Part shown: positions 39,186 to 50,800 of the stretch, one piece after another
Layout of the letters: each line of letters begins with the position of its first letter
Numbering within the stretch: the stretch's first letter is position 1
Source: Euglena gracilis
Taxonomy: Eukaryota; Euglenida; Euglenophyceae; Euglenales
DNA: 64,000 nucleotides
NCBI GenBank assembly: GCA_039621445.1
Contig: CP154955.1
Location: 9,474,241 to 9,538,240 of the forward strand
Direction of reading: 5' to 3'
Program-made: the position numbers and the translations under genes
Notes under the pieces: generated by a model
What the model saw: only the letters and a program-made list of their open reading frames with translations
The model's database searches: none
Told to the model about the DNA's origin: nothing

Positions 39186-41029
39186 AAAACTCCGAAACTG
39201 CAAAAAGCCCCAAAAAAAATTAATTATGCAAAGGCCGATTTTTGGTCCATAATTTGACTTGGGTAGCCCATTTTTTTTGACAGGGCTACTTGGCTGGTTG
39301 GACCTCCCCCCCCCCCCCTGGAGGTAGGGTTCCCCTTTGGACTATTATTCTCGACCCCCCCCCCGTGGGGGTCGAGAATGCCTTCCCCCCTCCTGTCTGC
39401 CACAACGGCCAATCCGGCTGCTCTCGTGGGTTGATTGATGCAGAATCCGTCTGAAAGAAAAGCATGGTTCTGTGGGCGGAAAAAAACATTGTGTTCGGAG
39501 GCGATATGACAACGAGTTGGTGCTAATGATTAATGATCGCCGTTCACGAGGATAGAACGACAAATCCAACACTTGGATCAATCAATATTTGTGTCAACCA
39601 ATCACACAATCAATATTTGTGTCAACCAATGGAAGGGTGGAGGGAGCGGGGGAGGGGGGACCCGTCAAAATTTAATGATCTTCTTTTGGGGGGGGGGGTG
39701 CCTTTGCGAGGCAGGAAGGTTTGGTTTCAGCTCGCCTGGGGGTGCAAGACTCTGAGTGAAAGCCCCGACTGGTCAATAAGCAACGGCCTGTGCACGGCAG
39801 CGGCGACAACAGCAAAGTGCATCGTCCACAGTGGCGAGAGGGCGTGCGGCGCACGGTTGCCGCACCCCAGCAACTGGGTTGGCTCCTAAATCACCAACCC
39901 CCCCCCCCATTTAGACCTACGCCCCCCCGTTCATACCGACTCCCCCCATTTGTACCGACCCCCCCCCCGGGATCTCAAGAAAAGTGAAAGTGACATACCA
40001 ACCCGTTGGTGAAAATGAGGAGGGGGTTGCCAATACCCCAAACAGCACCTCCTGCAGCTGACACTTCCCTTCAATTATCCTTTTGCAGTGACCGATGCGA
40101 AGGGGGAGGGTCAGAGCGGGGGGGGGGGCATGTGGTGCTAGACTAAATGGGTCAGCATTTCCGCTGACTTGGGACGTTTGGTGTTTTGACTGGATGGCGT
40201 CAAATTTCAGGCAAATTCAATGTTTGACAAAACTCAATCAAGTCAGGTGTTGTTTTCTGCTGCCCTCCGGTCAACCACCGAAGCAGGCCCAGTCGGTCTC
40301 TATCAGTAGGAACCCTCCTGTGTACACAGCATCCAATTAATAGTGCATCTTTTCACCAGTTTTTGCATTTTTTTTCCATTCTGTTTTCTAGGCTCTATGT
40401 TGCGTCCCCTCCCCCTACCAAGTGCTCTCATTTTGGATGCACCACACATTGTGCATTTTTGAACGCCTTCTTTTTCACCCCCCCCAAAATACGCAGGTGG
40501 TGGATGGGCAAATACATCAAAAAGAAATCAAAACTCATAACTTTTTCAAAAATTTGGGAATATTTTCATTCTGAAAACAAGGCGCTTGTTCACCAAAAAG
40601 ATTAAAACAACAAAATGGACAAAAAGTTTGGTAAAATCTTGCCGAAATGCGGAGCTTTTCTAAGTTGAAACCATTTCCCAGCAGAAATCAATGAATGTCA
40701 TGGGGGGACACAAAAATCACAAAAATCACAAAGAAGCACAAGTCAGATACGCCCAAAAAAAAGTTAAGAAAAGCGTTGTATTCCCCTTCCCCTTGCACCT
40801 CTTTTGATCATAAAAACTTGGTCAACCTTAACTGACATCCTTGCCGTGGGCAGTGCAGCGCAGTCCTCCACAGGCCCCTAGGAATGATAGAACTAACACG
40901 GTGGTTGGCCATCGAGGGAAGGGGCAGCTGAAGTCTGATCCCTTCCGCTCCTGTTTGCGCCGCTGCTGTTTATTTTTTATTGAGAGGTCTCACACTTGGC
41001 AAATCCACCACTTGGTTAGGGGGTCATTT
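39186..41029. other. No gene or clear repeat seen
   Basis: Mixed sequence with C/G runs at 39,355-39,370 and 39,895-39,970. Short frames on both strands lack splice or family support. Confidence 0.4.
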
Positions 41030-41215
41030 ACCTCCCCCCAGGCACTTGGCCCGGGCCATGATTGGAGGTAAAGCCGGAGGGCCAACTAGGGGGCCTTTGC
41101 ATGTTCGGAATTTCAGCGGCCATGTGCAGAAGGCCAAAGGCCAACTTTAGGGGGGGCCAAGTTTGCATGCGAGGAGGAGGGGGGGCCAAGCGCCAGGGGG
41201 GGGGGGGGGCGCCAT
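41030..41215 (-). repeat. Dispersed repeat R2, copy 2
   Basis: It matches 12,940-13,190, with the core in the opposite orientation. Confidence 0.7.
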
Positions 41216-41956
41216 CAGCACCAGTGCACCCGCTGCAATAGTTTTGACCATTTACCTTCTTCCCCCCCCCCCGGTGTAAAATGGGTGCCCTCCGGTATCT
41301 GCAGGAAGAGAATCTTCAAAAGAAGGCAAGATGATTCACACTTGTGCTTCTCTTCTGTGGATAATATGCAATTCTGCAAAAAAGGTAGGCATCACAAATA
41401 AAACGAAAGCAACTTTAATACTTCAGAAAAATTGAATGTTTCAGGAAATTGATTAGTCCTGAGGGAGCTCTTTGGGGATTCCCCGGAGTTTGGCCCAATG
41501 CCCTCATACTGCCACCACGCATTAGCGCCCCTGGCCTGGGTCACAGAGGCCCAGAGGGTAGAAATGAACAGAACTTGCCTGCCGCTGGCAGGAGGCAAAT
41601 GCTGCGGGGGGCCCGTCCCACCCCCCCCCCGGTTGGAATGTGGAACACTTGATGTGCCGGGCAGATGGTCAGACTTTTTTGAACAAACTCGGGGGGGACG
41701 GGTCCCTGGCCGCTCACCATGCAACCTAGGCCAGAAGCGAAGTTAGTACAGTACCGGCCATAAACAGACAAGAAGCCTGAGTGCAATTAAGGGGGGGGGG
41801 GGTGCCCCGTGCTGTGACACATGCTCTCGGGTCGGAAGGAGTTCCCCCGGCACCACCGTTTCAGAAGAGAGTGAGAGGAAGTTTTCAAAAAGGGGGGGTT
41901 GTGGCGCGGGGACGCGGGAAACACTTCCAAAGAGCTTACAATTCCTTTGTGTTAAA

Positions 41957-42368
41957 CCCCCCCCAAATAATACCCCCCCCCAAATAATACCCCCCCCCAA
42001 ATAATACCCCCCCTCTGGGGTCCGACTTCGGCCGCCGAAATAATACCCCCCCCCCTGTTCCGGGCCAAAGGCCCGGATTTTTGACCTGAAAATGTCGGTA
42101 AAAACCACAATCTCTGACAACAAATTACGAAAAAAAATTAATTTTTCTGGCTCATCTGACCTCCATAAAATGGTAAATTTCACAAGAAAGTGCAAAAAAT
42201 GACCCCAAAGGGGGTTTTGGGTGCTATTTTGGGTTTTACGGGACTTCGAAAAATTTCGAAAATTTTGGAAAAATAATACCCCCCCCCAAATAATACCCCC
42301 CCCTCGGGCCGGGACTTCGGGCGAAAAAATAATACCCCGGGGGGGTATTATTTGAGGGGGGGGGTTAC
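41957..42368. mobile_element. C-run/AAATAATA inverted-repeat element
   Basis: It starts CCCCCCCCAAATAATACC and ends GGTATTATTTGAGGGGGGGG, i.e. inverted ends built of homopolymer plus AAATAATA. The core ('gacctgaaaatg...cgaaaaatttcgaaaa') matches 44,932-45,300 closely. It is about 410 bases with no coding capacity. A clear target duplication is not visible. Confidence 0.75.
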
Positions 42369-42420
42369 CATTTTTGGGACAGGTGCCTGTCCATAGCAGG
42401 CACCCCCGGGGGGGGGGGGG

Positions 42421-42515
42421 CACAAACACAGACAAAAGGACCAGAGGCGGACAACAGCGCCAGGCCAGCGGAAGGGATGGAAGGCACCAAGCAAACAGCC
42501 ACAGTGCACACAGGG
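42421..42515 (+). repeat. Repeat R4, copy 1
   Basis: 'cacagacaaaa.g..ccagaggcg.a.aacagcgccaggccag...' recurs at 43,276-43,358 (direct) and 43,483-43,578 (inverted). Confidence 0.8.
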
Positions 42516-43275
42516 GTCGGGTCGAAAGTGCCGTGCCCCCCATCCTCGGGCCACTGCTGCGAGCTAAGCTCAGGGGAGGGTGGTGGGTCGGGTGTGTGAG
42601 GGGGACCCGGCCAGGTGGACCCTCAGGGACGTGCCGAGGGGTGAGAGGCGGGTGGGACGGCAAAGGTAAAGGCGGGGGCCGGGGCGGGGCCTGGGGCACC
42701 AGGACACCGCCAACCAGCGCCAATGGCCCAAGCAGAGATTTGTTTAAGTTTCGTGGGGGGGGGGGGTCCCAACAGAGCCCCCCCCAGGGGGGGGGGGGGG
42801 GTCAGGCTGAGTGGGCACCCCACCAAAGGCGGGGTTTTCTTTTATTTTCGGCGCAAAGCACCGAAATTTTTTTTACCAAAATTGACCCCCCAAAAGTTTG
42901 GTCCCCCCCCCAACCCCCCCCCCCCCGGGGCGGGTGGGTGGGTGAGTGGATCCGCCCCCCCCCCCTGTCCCCCCCGGGTCCTAAAAAAACCATCTGGGCC
43001 CAACCCAGGCTCAGGGATTGGGGATTCATTTTTGCGCATTGCCACTTGTTCAAACGTGGGCAGTCGGACCCCCAGGCACACATGGCAGTCGAGTGTTGTT
43101 GTTGGGAATCGCCAGGATTTGTCCGGGCCATAGATTCGCTTAGTGACCCCCCCCGGGGGGGACTTTTTCCTGGGCTCAAACCCACCCCACCACTTGTTTC
43201 GAAAACCCACCGACTCACGACCCCCCACCCAGCAGGAGGGTCAACCAGTCCCACCAGGCTCCCGCCACCTCCACG

Positions 43276-43578
43276 TGCACAGACAAAAAGGGCCAGAGGC
43301 GAAAAACAGCGCCAGGCCAGAAGAAGGGATAAAAAGGCACCAAACAAACAACCACAGGGGGTCAACTGCCCACTCACCCACCCACCCACCCAAAATAAAG
43401 TCAAAATCAGCCGAAAAACGCTGAAATTTTTATCTGGCCTGGCCTTCAGCCTGGCCAAAATCTGACCCATGGCGCACCCCCCCCCTGTGTGCACTGTGGC
43501 TGTTTGTTTGGTGCCTTTTATCCCAATTTCCGGCCTGGCGCTGTTGTTCGCCTCGGGCCCGTTTTGTCTGTGTGCGTG
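43276..43578. repeat. Repeat R4, copies 2 and 3 as an inverted pair
   Basis: 43,276-43,358 and 43,483-43,578 are inverted relative to each other with about 125 bases between, so a transcript could form a long hairpin. Confidence 0.8.
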
Positions 43579-43848
43579 GTACCCCCCCCCCAGGGAGTCC
43601 AGAGCACCCCGGGGGCTGGGGTCACACAGGTGTGTGATTCCATGGTTCTGGTCGGGTTTGAGTGGGAATGGCTGGGAATTGTCGCGAATGATTGGGTGTG
43701 CTTGATGGGGGAGAGACAGCACGTGCTGGACTTTCCAAAAGCTTCTGACCGGCTTGTTTTCAAAAGCTCCTCGCCAGGGAGGGAGGCTCAAGAGGAAGCT
43801 TTGTTACATCCTTTGGTTAAACGGTAAACCCTCCCCCCAAATAATACC

Positions 43849-44938
43849 AGGTTTTGAATAGTGCTGCGCTCTTAATGGGACATGAGGCTGAAAAGATTAG
43901 CATTGCAAATTTGGCGTAATTTATAAGTCACAAATTACACCCTTGCAATTTATGGTGACTTTCAGTGATTTTACGGTAATTTCTTAAACGTTAAAGAAAT
44001 GTTAACCTCCCCATACACCCACACCCGTTTTATTGAATTATTTTCGACTTTTTTGACCCGTTTTTTTACCCAAATTCCATGGGTTTCAGGCCAAAAACGG
44101 GGCGCAGGCAGGTCGAAAAACGTCATTTTCGGCTCATAAAAAAACAGTTTTTCCGGGTCCGGAAGGCCAAAAAACATCGTTTCGGGCAAGAAAAAATTTC
44201 AATTTTTTCGACTTTTTTGACCCCAAATTGACCCAAAGTCCATATGGGGCCCAGATCAGGGGGCGGGGGGTCGAAAAACGCTCGTTTTCGGCTCGAAAAC
44301 ACTTTTCCAGGTCCGGGAGGCCAAAAACCTTGATTTTGGGCCAATAAATTTCCGATGTTTTTGGATGTTTTTCGACTTTTTTGTCTGAAAACGGCAGAGT
44401 CGGACAGTGGGAAAAGTGTAGAAAACGGCCATCTGGGTCAAAAAAACGGCCGTATCTCGGGCCACGCGGGGAGTTGCGGGGAAATCAAAACACCGGTAGA
44501 TGGGGCATGCCAAGGGAATCAATTTAGGTCTCCGGACATTTCCTTTGATTCTGCATCATTTTCGAGACATTTTGAAAATGTCATTTTTGGGCCCAAAAAT
44601 GGCAGAGTCCAAAGGGGGGAGCTCATCCAGGGGGGGCGGGCCAATCTTACCCAGTTTGGCCCCTTCGCGCGTGAATAACTCGGGCCTGGCGGGGAGTTGG
44701 GGGTCAACCCAGGGTGATTCGGAAACTAGAAATCCAGTCGCTCACGACTGAAAAAAAAATTATGGGAACGGGGCCGGGATCATGGTGATAATCCGCCGGT
44801 TCCCGAGGCGGCCCCGGCCGAGGCGGCCCCGGCCAGGGGGGGAGTGGGGGGCGAGGGGGGGGGGGGTCCGACCCCCCCTTTTCCCCAGGGGTAAGCTTCG
44901 CTCTTACCCATAAAGGGATAAGAGCTCAGCGACCCCCC
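43849..44938 (+). repeat. Dispersed repeat R1, copy 2
   Basis: It matches 163-1,497 from end to end but is shorter, lacking roughly one internal 206-base subrepeat. Its right end passes directly into a C-run/AAATAATA element, and the AAATAATACC motif also precedes its left end (about 43,830-43,850). Confidence 0.8.
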
Positions 44939-45300
44939 CCCAAATAATACCCCCCCTCAGGGTCTGACATCGGTGACCGAATTAATACCCCCCCAATCTC
45001 GGGCGACGACGACCCGGATTTTGACCTGAAAATGAGGACAAAAATGACACTCTCTGTCTAAAAATTCCGAAAAAAAATCGATTTTTCTGCATCATCTGGC
45101 CTCCAAAAATGCTAAATTTCATGAGAAAGTACAAAAAATGACCCCAAAGGAGGGTTTTGGGTGCTATTTTGGGTCCTGCAGGACTTCGAAAAATTTCGAA
45201 AACTTTGGGGTGCAATTACCCCCCCAAATAATACCCCCCGCCTCGGGCCGGGACTTCGGGCGCAAAAATAATATCTTGGGGGGGGTATTATTTGAGGGGG
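44932..45300. mobile_element. C-run/AAATAATA inverted-repeat element
   Basis: Begins CCCCCCCCAAATAATACC and ends GGTATTATTTGAGGGGG. The interior is nearly the same as 41,957-42,368. Confidence 0.75.
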
Positions 45301-47720
45301 TTTAGAAATCTGGAGTTGCGAGGGAGTTCCAACGGTGACCTGCGCAGGGCTGCGGTGTGAAGGGAGGCAGTCCCGCGGCGGCGTGCGTGTGACTTCGAAG
45401 CGGAGAGAGCGTGGCGGGGAGGTGCGGGGGGATCAGAGGCACTGGGGGTCATCCGGTCCGTCGCCGCAGCCAGGCTGGCAACAACCATGGGGTGGCCATC
45501 TGGGCCAGGGGCGTGGTTGCAGTCTGGCGCGTGTGGGGGGGGGGGGCATCGAGTGGGTACTTCCCGCAAAAGGGGATTGACCCCTTTTAGGTGCTGGGGT
45601 GGAAAATCAAAATGACGCAAGATTGCCTGAGTGGGTGGCGGCAGGGTATTGGGTGAGCGGGGAGGGGGGTGGTCTGCGCCGCCTCCCCCTATGAAAAGCG
45701 GGGAAAAAATTTGGGACTTAGAAAAAGGTCCAAAAGTTTCGTTGCTGTTGTTTTTTTTTTGAAAAATTGGCCAAACCATACACCAAAAATTTCATCTTCC
45801 CTGACAAACAGCGGCAAAACAGCTTTTTTGGTTTCCCGGATCCCTCGGTCGCAAGGGGGGAGGGGGGATCTGACCACCTCCCTCACCTGTACAAAACCAA
45901 CGCTCAGTTACCGGCAGGCGTCAAAAAGAAAACTCACATAGATTTCTGTGCGTCCACCGCTGCCCCACACCTCCGCCTTTCCGGGTTTCCTGCAAGCACA
46001 GTATCAACCCCAAGGTCAACAGATTTGTTAGAGCAGTGGACTGAAGAGAAAGGGGGAACGAAAGCGTCCCCCATTTGCCATGCCCTTGGTCAGTACGCCG
46101 TTGGCTGTGCGGGGACAGAGCTGCAATGGAACCGATGCTCTGTGCCCAAATGGTTCCAAAAGCAACAGAAACGCCCCCGAGCAGGCTGTTTTTTTACCAA
46201 CCGCGGGGGGGGGGGGTGCGGAGTGCCCTTGAGTGCCTGCCCAGGCAGGCACTATCCCTCCCCAGGGAGTCGGATTTCGGCCTGTACCCAGGAACTTTCC
46301 TCAGAAAATAGGCCATTTTCCTTGAAAATAGGCCTTTTTTGAGCCTTCCGGCGCCGAAGGCACTTTTGGCCAAGTGTCCTACCCCCGCCCCCGGGGTCGG
46401 ATTTGGAATGCCTTGGAGTGCCTGCCCAGGCAGGCACTCTCCCCCCCCCCCCCGGGGTGGGGTTGGCACCCGACTGAAATACAGCCTGCCCCCGAGCTGG
46501 TACCTGAAGGCAGAGGAAAGGGAACATCGGGAAACTTTGAGTATGAAAAGTGTTTGGTACAAGGACACAATACAAAAAAAAACTATTTACGAGGAAAGTT
46601 TACAGTGTTCTTCCCAAAAAAAAAAGCTCCAACAAAACATGGAAGAAAAGGCAAAGGCTGCAGTGTTGCCGTACAAAAGCTACATGGTGCATATTTCCCC
46701 CAGTTTGTTGCATTAATGCTGATTTATCTCAACCCTGACATCAGCATGCAAACGAATTTGCGTGCACCCGCAATTTGGTGGTTTCCACTGCTGCCTCTCA
46801 GAATTTCGAATGCCCCCCCCCCTCTCGTACCAACTATAAATCTTTCAGTGCACCTGACACTGTGTTTCTACCTACCCCGCCGCCCCCCTCCCCAGCTCAC
46901 CCCCCTCCCCCCTCCAAACCTAGCATCCCCCACAGGTGATGGTGCCTCATCACCCGAATTATTTTGGGGACGGCCCCGATGTCAACCACTGCCCACCCCC
47001 CAGTCCCCAGTTGTTGATATGTCCACAGGCAATCATTAAACTGCAGCCAGGAGGAGGGTGGGCACAGGACAAATACGGAACCTAACCACATATTAAACCA
47101 AAACCCCACCCTAAATCTGGAGCTCTAAATAGGAATGTCCCATTCCACACCACCCCCCCCCCTGCCAGGGGTGGGGGACGCAACATGGACCTCGAAAAGA
47201 ACTCGACACAAAAAAAACGTGCAAAAAAAAAAACGCAAAAAAAAGCAAATTGCTTTTAAGTTCCTTCAGGAGCTCCTGCGGGAGGGACACTTTTCTGCTG
47301 GAGAGGACGTTGAAAAACTTTCACCTTTTTTGGGGAAACCATGTAACATATTTTGAACCACCCGACCAGACCTTGGGAACGAACATCCTGGCTCCAAAAT
47401 TATGCAAATTTGTTGATGAAAATGTCCAAAATGACAAAATGATGGCAAGAGTTTGCTTGGTTTCATGGGAAAATTAGGCCAAAAATGTGTAATTTTTCAA
47501 AACAAATCATCGAAAAATCGAGAAGATCGCGCAAAAAAATAGTGTAAAGTGTGTGTAAAAAAAGTGTAAGTGTGTAAAAAAAACCTGTTTGTGTTCCCCC
47601 TGCCCCAATCTTCCCCCACCCTCCCCGGGTTCATGCCACTTGGGGGTGGGGGCGGGGTTAATCCTGACACAAGAGAACGGGAGGGACCGTCCCGGCCCCA
47701 CTGCAGGTAGCGAGCCGTGG
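45301..47720. other. Spacer downstream of V-ATPase copy B; no supported gene
   Basis: 45,320-45,540 is GC-rich with open minus-strand frames but no placeable splice pair. AGTGCCTGCC-CA-GGCAGGCACT near-palindromes occur at 46,232-46,253 and 46,417-46,438 within a repeated G/C-rich segment. Confidence 0.45.
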
Positions 47721-47807
47721 CTAGCACAGGCCGGCGACGCCCACGCTGTGGATGGAGAGGCTGACGATGAGGCTGTACAGGCCGAGCGCTTCCGCGAAAA
47801 TCAGCAT
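47721..47807 (-). CDS. ATP6V0C-like: Copy B last exon: TM4 with essential Glu
   Basis: Acceptor ggagCAG|ATGCTG. It encodes MLIFAEALGLYSLIV and SLSIHSVGVAGLC, then TAG. LIFAE carries the proton-binding glutamate and LGLY..IV is the family's TM4 signature. Confidence 0.85.
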   Translation of the reverse strand: MLIFAEALGLYSLIVSLSIHSVGVAGLC

Positions 47808-50800
47808 CTGCTCCGGGGCGTTGCCCACTGACCCGGTTTGGGAGGTAGCGCAGAGTGGGGAGAATGGGCCTGTTGGCTGGGAATCGGCGGCTGGCTGGCT
47901 GGCTGGACAGGGGAAGCGTACAAAAAAACGATGACATGAATGCAAAATACACATTAGAAAAACGTTAGAAAAATAAAAAGCTTCGCCAAAAATGCCAAAA
48001 AAATCACAAAAAAAATGGATGGATGCATCCCCTCAGTCGGCAAAACGTAGGTTGGGGCCATTCCATTGCTTACCGACCACCAGGGGAGAAGGGGGGGGGG
48101 GGTCACTTTCTGCTTTCAAAAAAAACCAGTCAGTCAGTCAGTCACTTTTCAAAAACCAGTCACCCACTTCCTTCCTCCCGGGGGGGGGGGGGGGGAGGGG
48201 TCCGGGGGGTACCCAGAAAATTTTCATTGAAAATGGCCTTTTCTGGGCCCCCCGACGCCTTTGCTATAGGCAGGCACCCCCAAAACCCTACCCCCCCGGG
48301 GGGGGGGGTTGGATCGGGTGCTATGGGGTGCCTGCCCCTAGCACCCACCCCCCCCCGTTGGGTAGGCACCCGACTAAGTACAAGCCTGCTCTGGAGCCAA
48401 AAACCAGGCAGTCACTCCAAAAAAAAACCAGTCAGTCACCACCCCCCCAGGGAAGGGGGTCAGAGACACCTTACGCCTTAAGGACACCTTAAGGAATGGT
48501 TGAGGCCCTTGACAGCTCAATCACCTGGGCCTGGCATGCAGCCAGGCATGCATGGACGCAGTGTTTCTAAAGTTAGGACCCAACAGGAGGTGCCTGAAAG
48601 TTTTCAAAGCCGAGGCCGGGACGGAGGATTTTCTTTTTTGGGACTCAGGGGGAGTCCGCACCCACCCCCCACTGACCCACCCACCCCCCCCCCGGGGGGG
48701 GGGGGCTCGGGGGACCCACTTTTGGGCCAAAAACAGAAGAAAACCCCGTCTCCGGCCGACCCCCACCTGACCCCCACAACCCCGGGGGGGGGGGGGGGGG
48801 GCTCGACCGGGACCCACCCCCTCCACGTCACGAACCTTAAAGCAAAACCTCTGGGGTGAGAACGTATCGACCATCCACTGCCTCTATGGATTGGGGATCA
48901 AGGCGGGGGTCCCCGGCGGCCACAGCACCGCCCCGCCCAGCACCATCGCCACAAAGATGCGGGCCTCCTTGGAGTACACCCGGTTGCAGGCGTCGCCCAG
49001 CGTGCCGATGGCGAACCCTGCGGGGCGGGGCGGGGCAGTACAGGAAGGCCTGGTGGGGGGGGGGTCGACCCCCCACCCACCCCACCCACCAGACCATTTT
49101 CACAGAATCTTTATTAGCAAAGTTTTCCGAAAAATTTTGGGGGTCGAAAACGGGTGCTCCCAGAAAAATGGGAGGAGGTGGTGGGGGGTCGACCCCTCCC
49201 CACCCACCACCCTGGCTGTTTGGCCGATTCCCGTACTGCCCTAGGGGCGGGGGGATGGTGGGGGGACGGCGGGGCCATGGGATTGCCCCCCCTTCCCCCC
49301 CATGTGGGGCAGGGTGTCAGGCAGGACGCCTCTTTAACACCACAGAGGGGCGGGACCCCAAATATCAGGCCATCTGAAGGCTTGTGCAAAATGGTCCAGA
49401 GCAAAACCGAAGACCCAGACCCCACAGGTACCCCGCAGGGTCTGGTCTCGGGCCATACCATTGCTTACCAACCCCCCCAGGGGGGGGTCACTTTCCACTT
49501 TCAAAAACCAGTCAGTCAGTTTTGTGAAAACCAGACACCCACTTCCTACCCCCCCCCTTAGTTGCACTAAGGCTTCTTGCCTGTTTATGGCCGGCGATAA
49601 TTTCGATTCTGGCCCAGTTGTTTGGTGAGTGGCCAGGGCCAACTCCTGACCCCTTACACCAGTGCTCGTGTGTTGCTCCTCCTGGCCGGGTGATCAACTG
49701 TGGAGTAACTCCAGTGCTGTAGGAACATACACTCGCCATATGGTTGGTGTGGTTCCAGTGGGTGGGACTACACCCTTGCGCCCCAGTGCTGCTCTTGCCT
49801 CCTGCCCTCCGCCCACTTTTCTGTGTGGGGGATGCATGGCGGGCACAACGCCATGGCTTAAAAATTACATGTGGCCTCACAGTCCCCCGGCTTCGGTAAA
49901 CCCGGGCTACCAAGTCTCGGCCTTAGGGAAGGTGGCGGTTGGGTAAACCCCCCCCCCCAAATAACGAACCCCCCCCCAAATAACACCCCCCCCCAAATAA
50001 CACCCCCCCCCTCGGGGGCCGATTTCGAGCGCCCAAAATAACACCCCACCCCTGTTTTCCTTTGGTTTTCCATGTAAAAAAATAACACACACACACACAC
50101 CCACCCACCCAAATGACACCCCCCCCGGGACCCCAGTTCGGGTGCCCAAATAACACACGGGGGGGGGGGGGTGTTATTTGGGGGGGGGGGGGGGGGAGTG
50201 TGCTGCTGGGTACCAGTGGTTCCCTTGCATACCTGCGCTCCATGCACTGTCCGGGGTTGGTTTGGCAATCCGCTGCCTCGCGGGTGGGTCCCTCTTTGCT
50301 GGCTTCCCTTTGGGGTTGGGTTGCTGGGGGGGGGGGGGATGCTCCTACTAGGCCGGCGAGCCGAAAGGCCCTTGCCCCCTTCCCCGGGCGGTCGCACAAA
50401 GCGCCATGCCCCCCCTCCTACCCCTCTGGGGGGGGGGGGTTAGTCACTCTGGCCACCCGGCCAAAAATGAGTCATGGCACAAAGTGAAGCCCCCTTACCA
50501 CCCCCTTACCCACCCCTTACCCACCCCTTACCCACCCCTTACCCACCCCTTACCCACCCCTTACCCACCCCTTACCCCAAATCATGTGGGACAAAAATGT
50601 TTCGGATGCATCATTTTGATGGCAAGTAGCGGGACCCATTGAACTGCTCCATTGCCCGGGGGGGGGGGGGCTCCCACCCCCCCCCCGGACCCCCCCCCGG
50701 CAAAAAAAAAAATAAACCTCATCCTCGTCTCTGCCCCATTTTGATTTGGGGGTGGTGGGGTTGTTTGGGGAATGGCAAGTAGGCAAGAAGTAGGGGACCC

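Noticed and set aside
41700-41760. Minus-strand SGLGCMVSG resembling V-ATPase TM3 (copy B has FGCMASG)
   Set aside because: The match is short, and no neighbouring exon with TM2 or TM4 sequence was found.
45320-45560. GC-rich possible exon downstream of V-ATPase copy B
   Set aside because: An acceptor-like site exists but the frames do not connect to any other exon.
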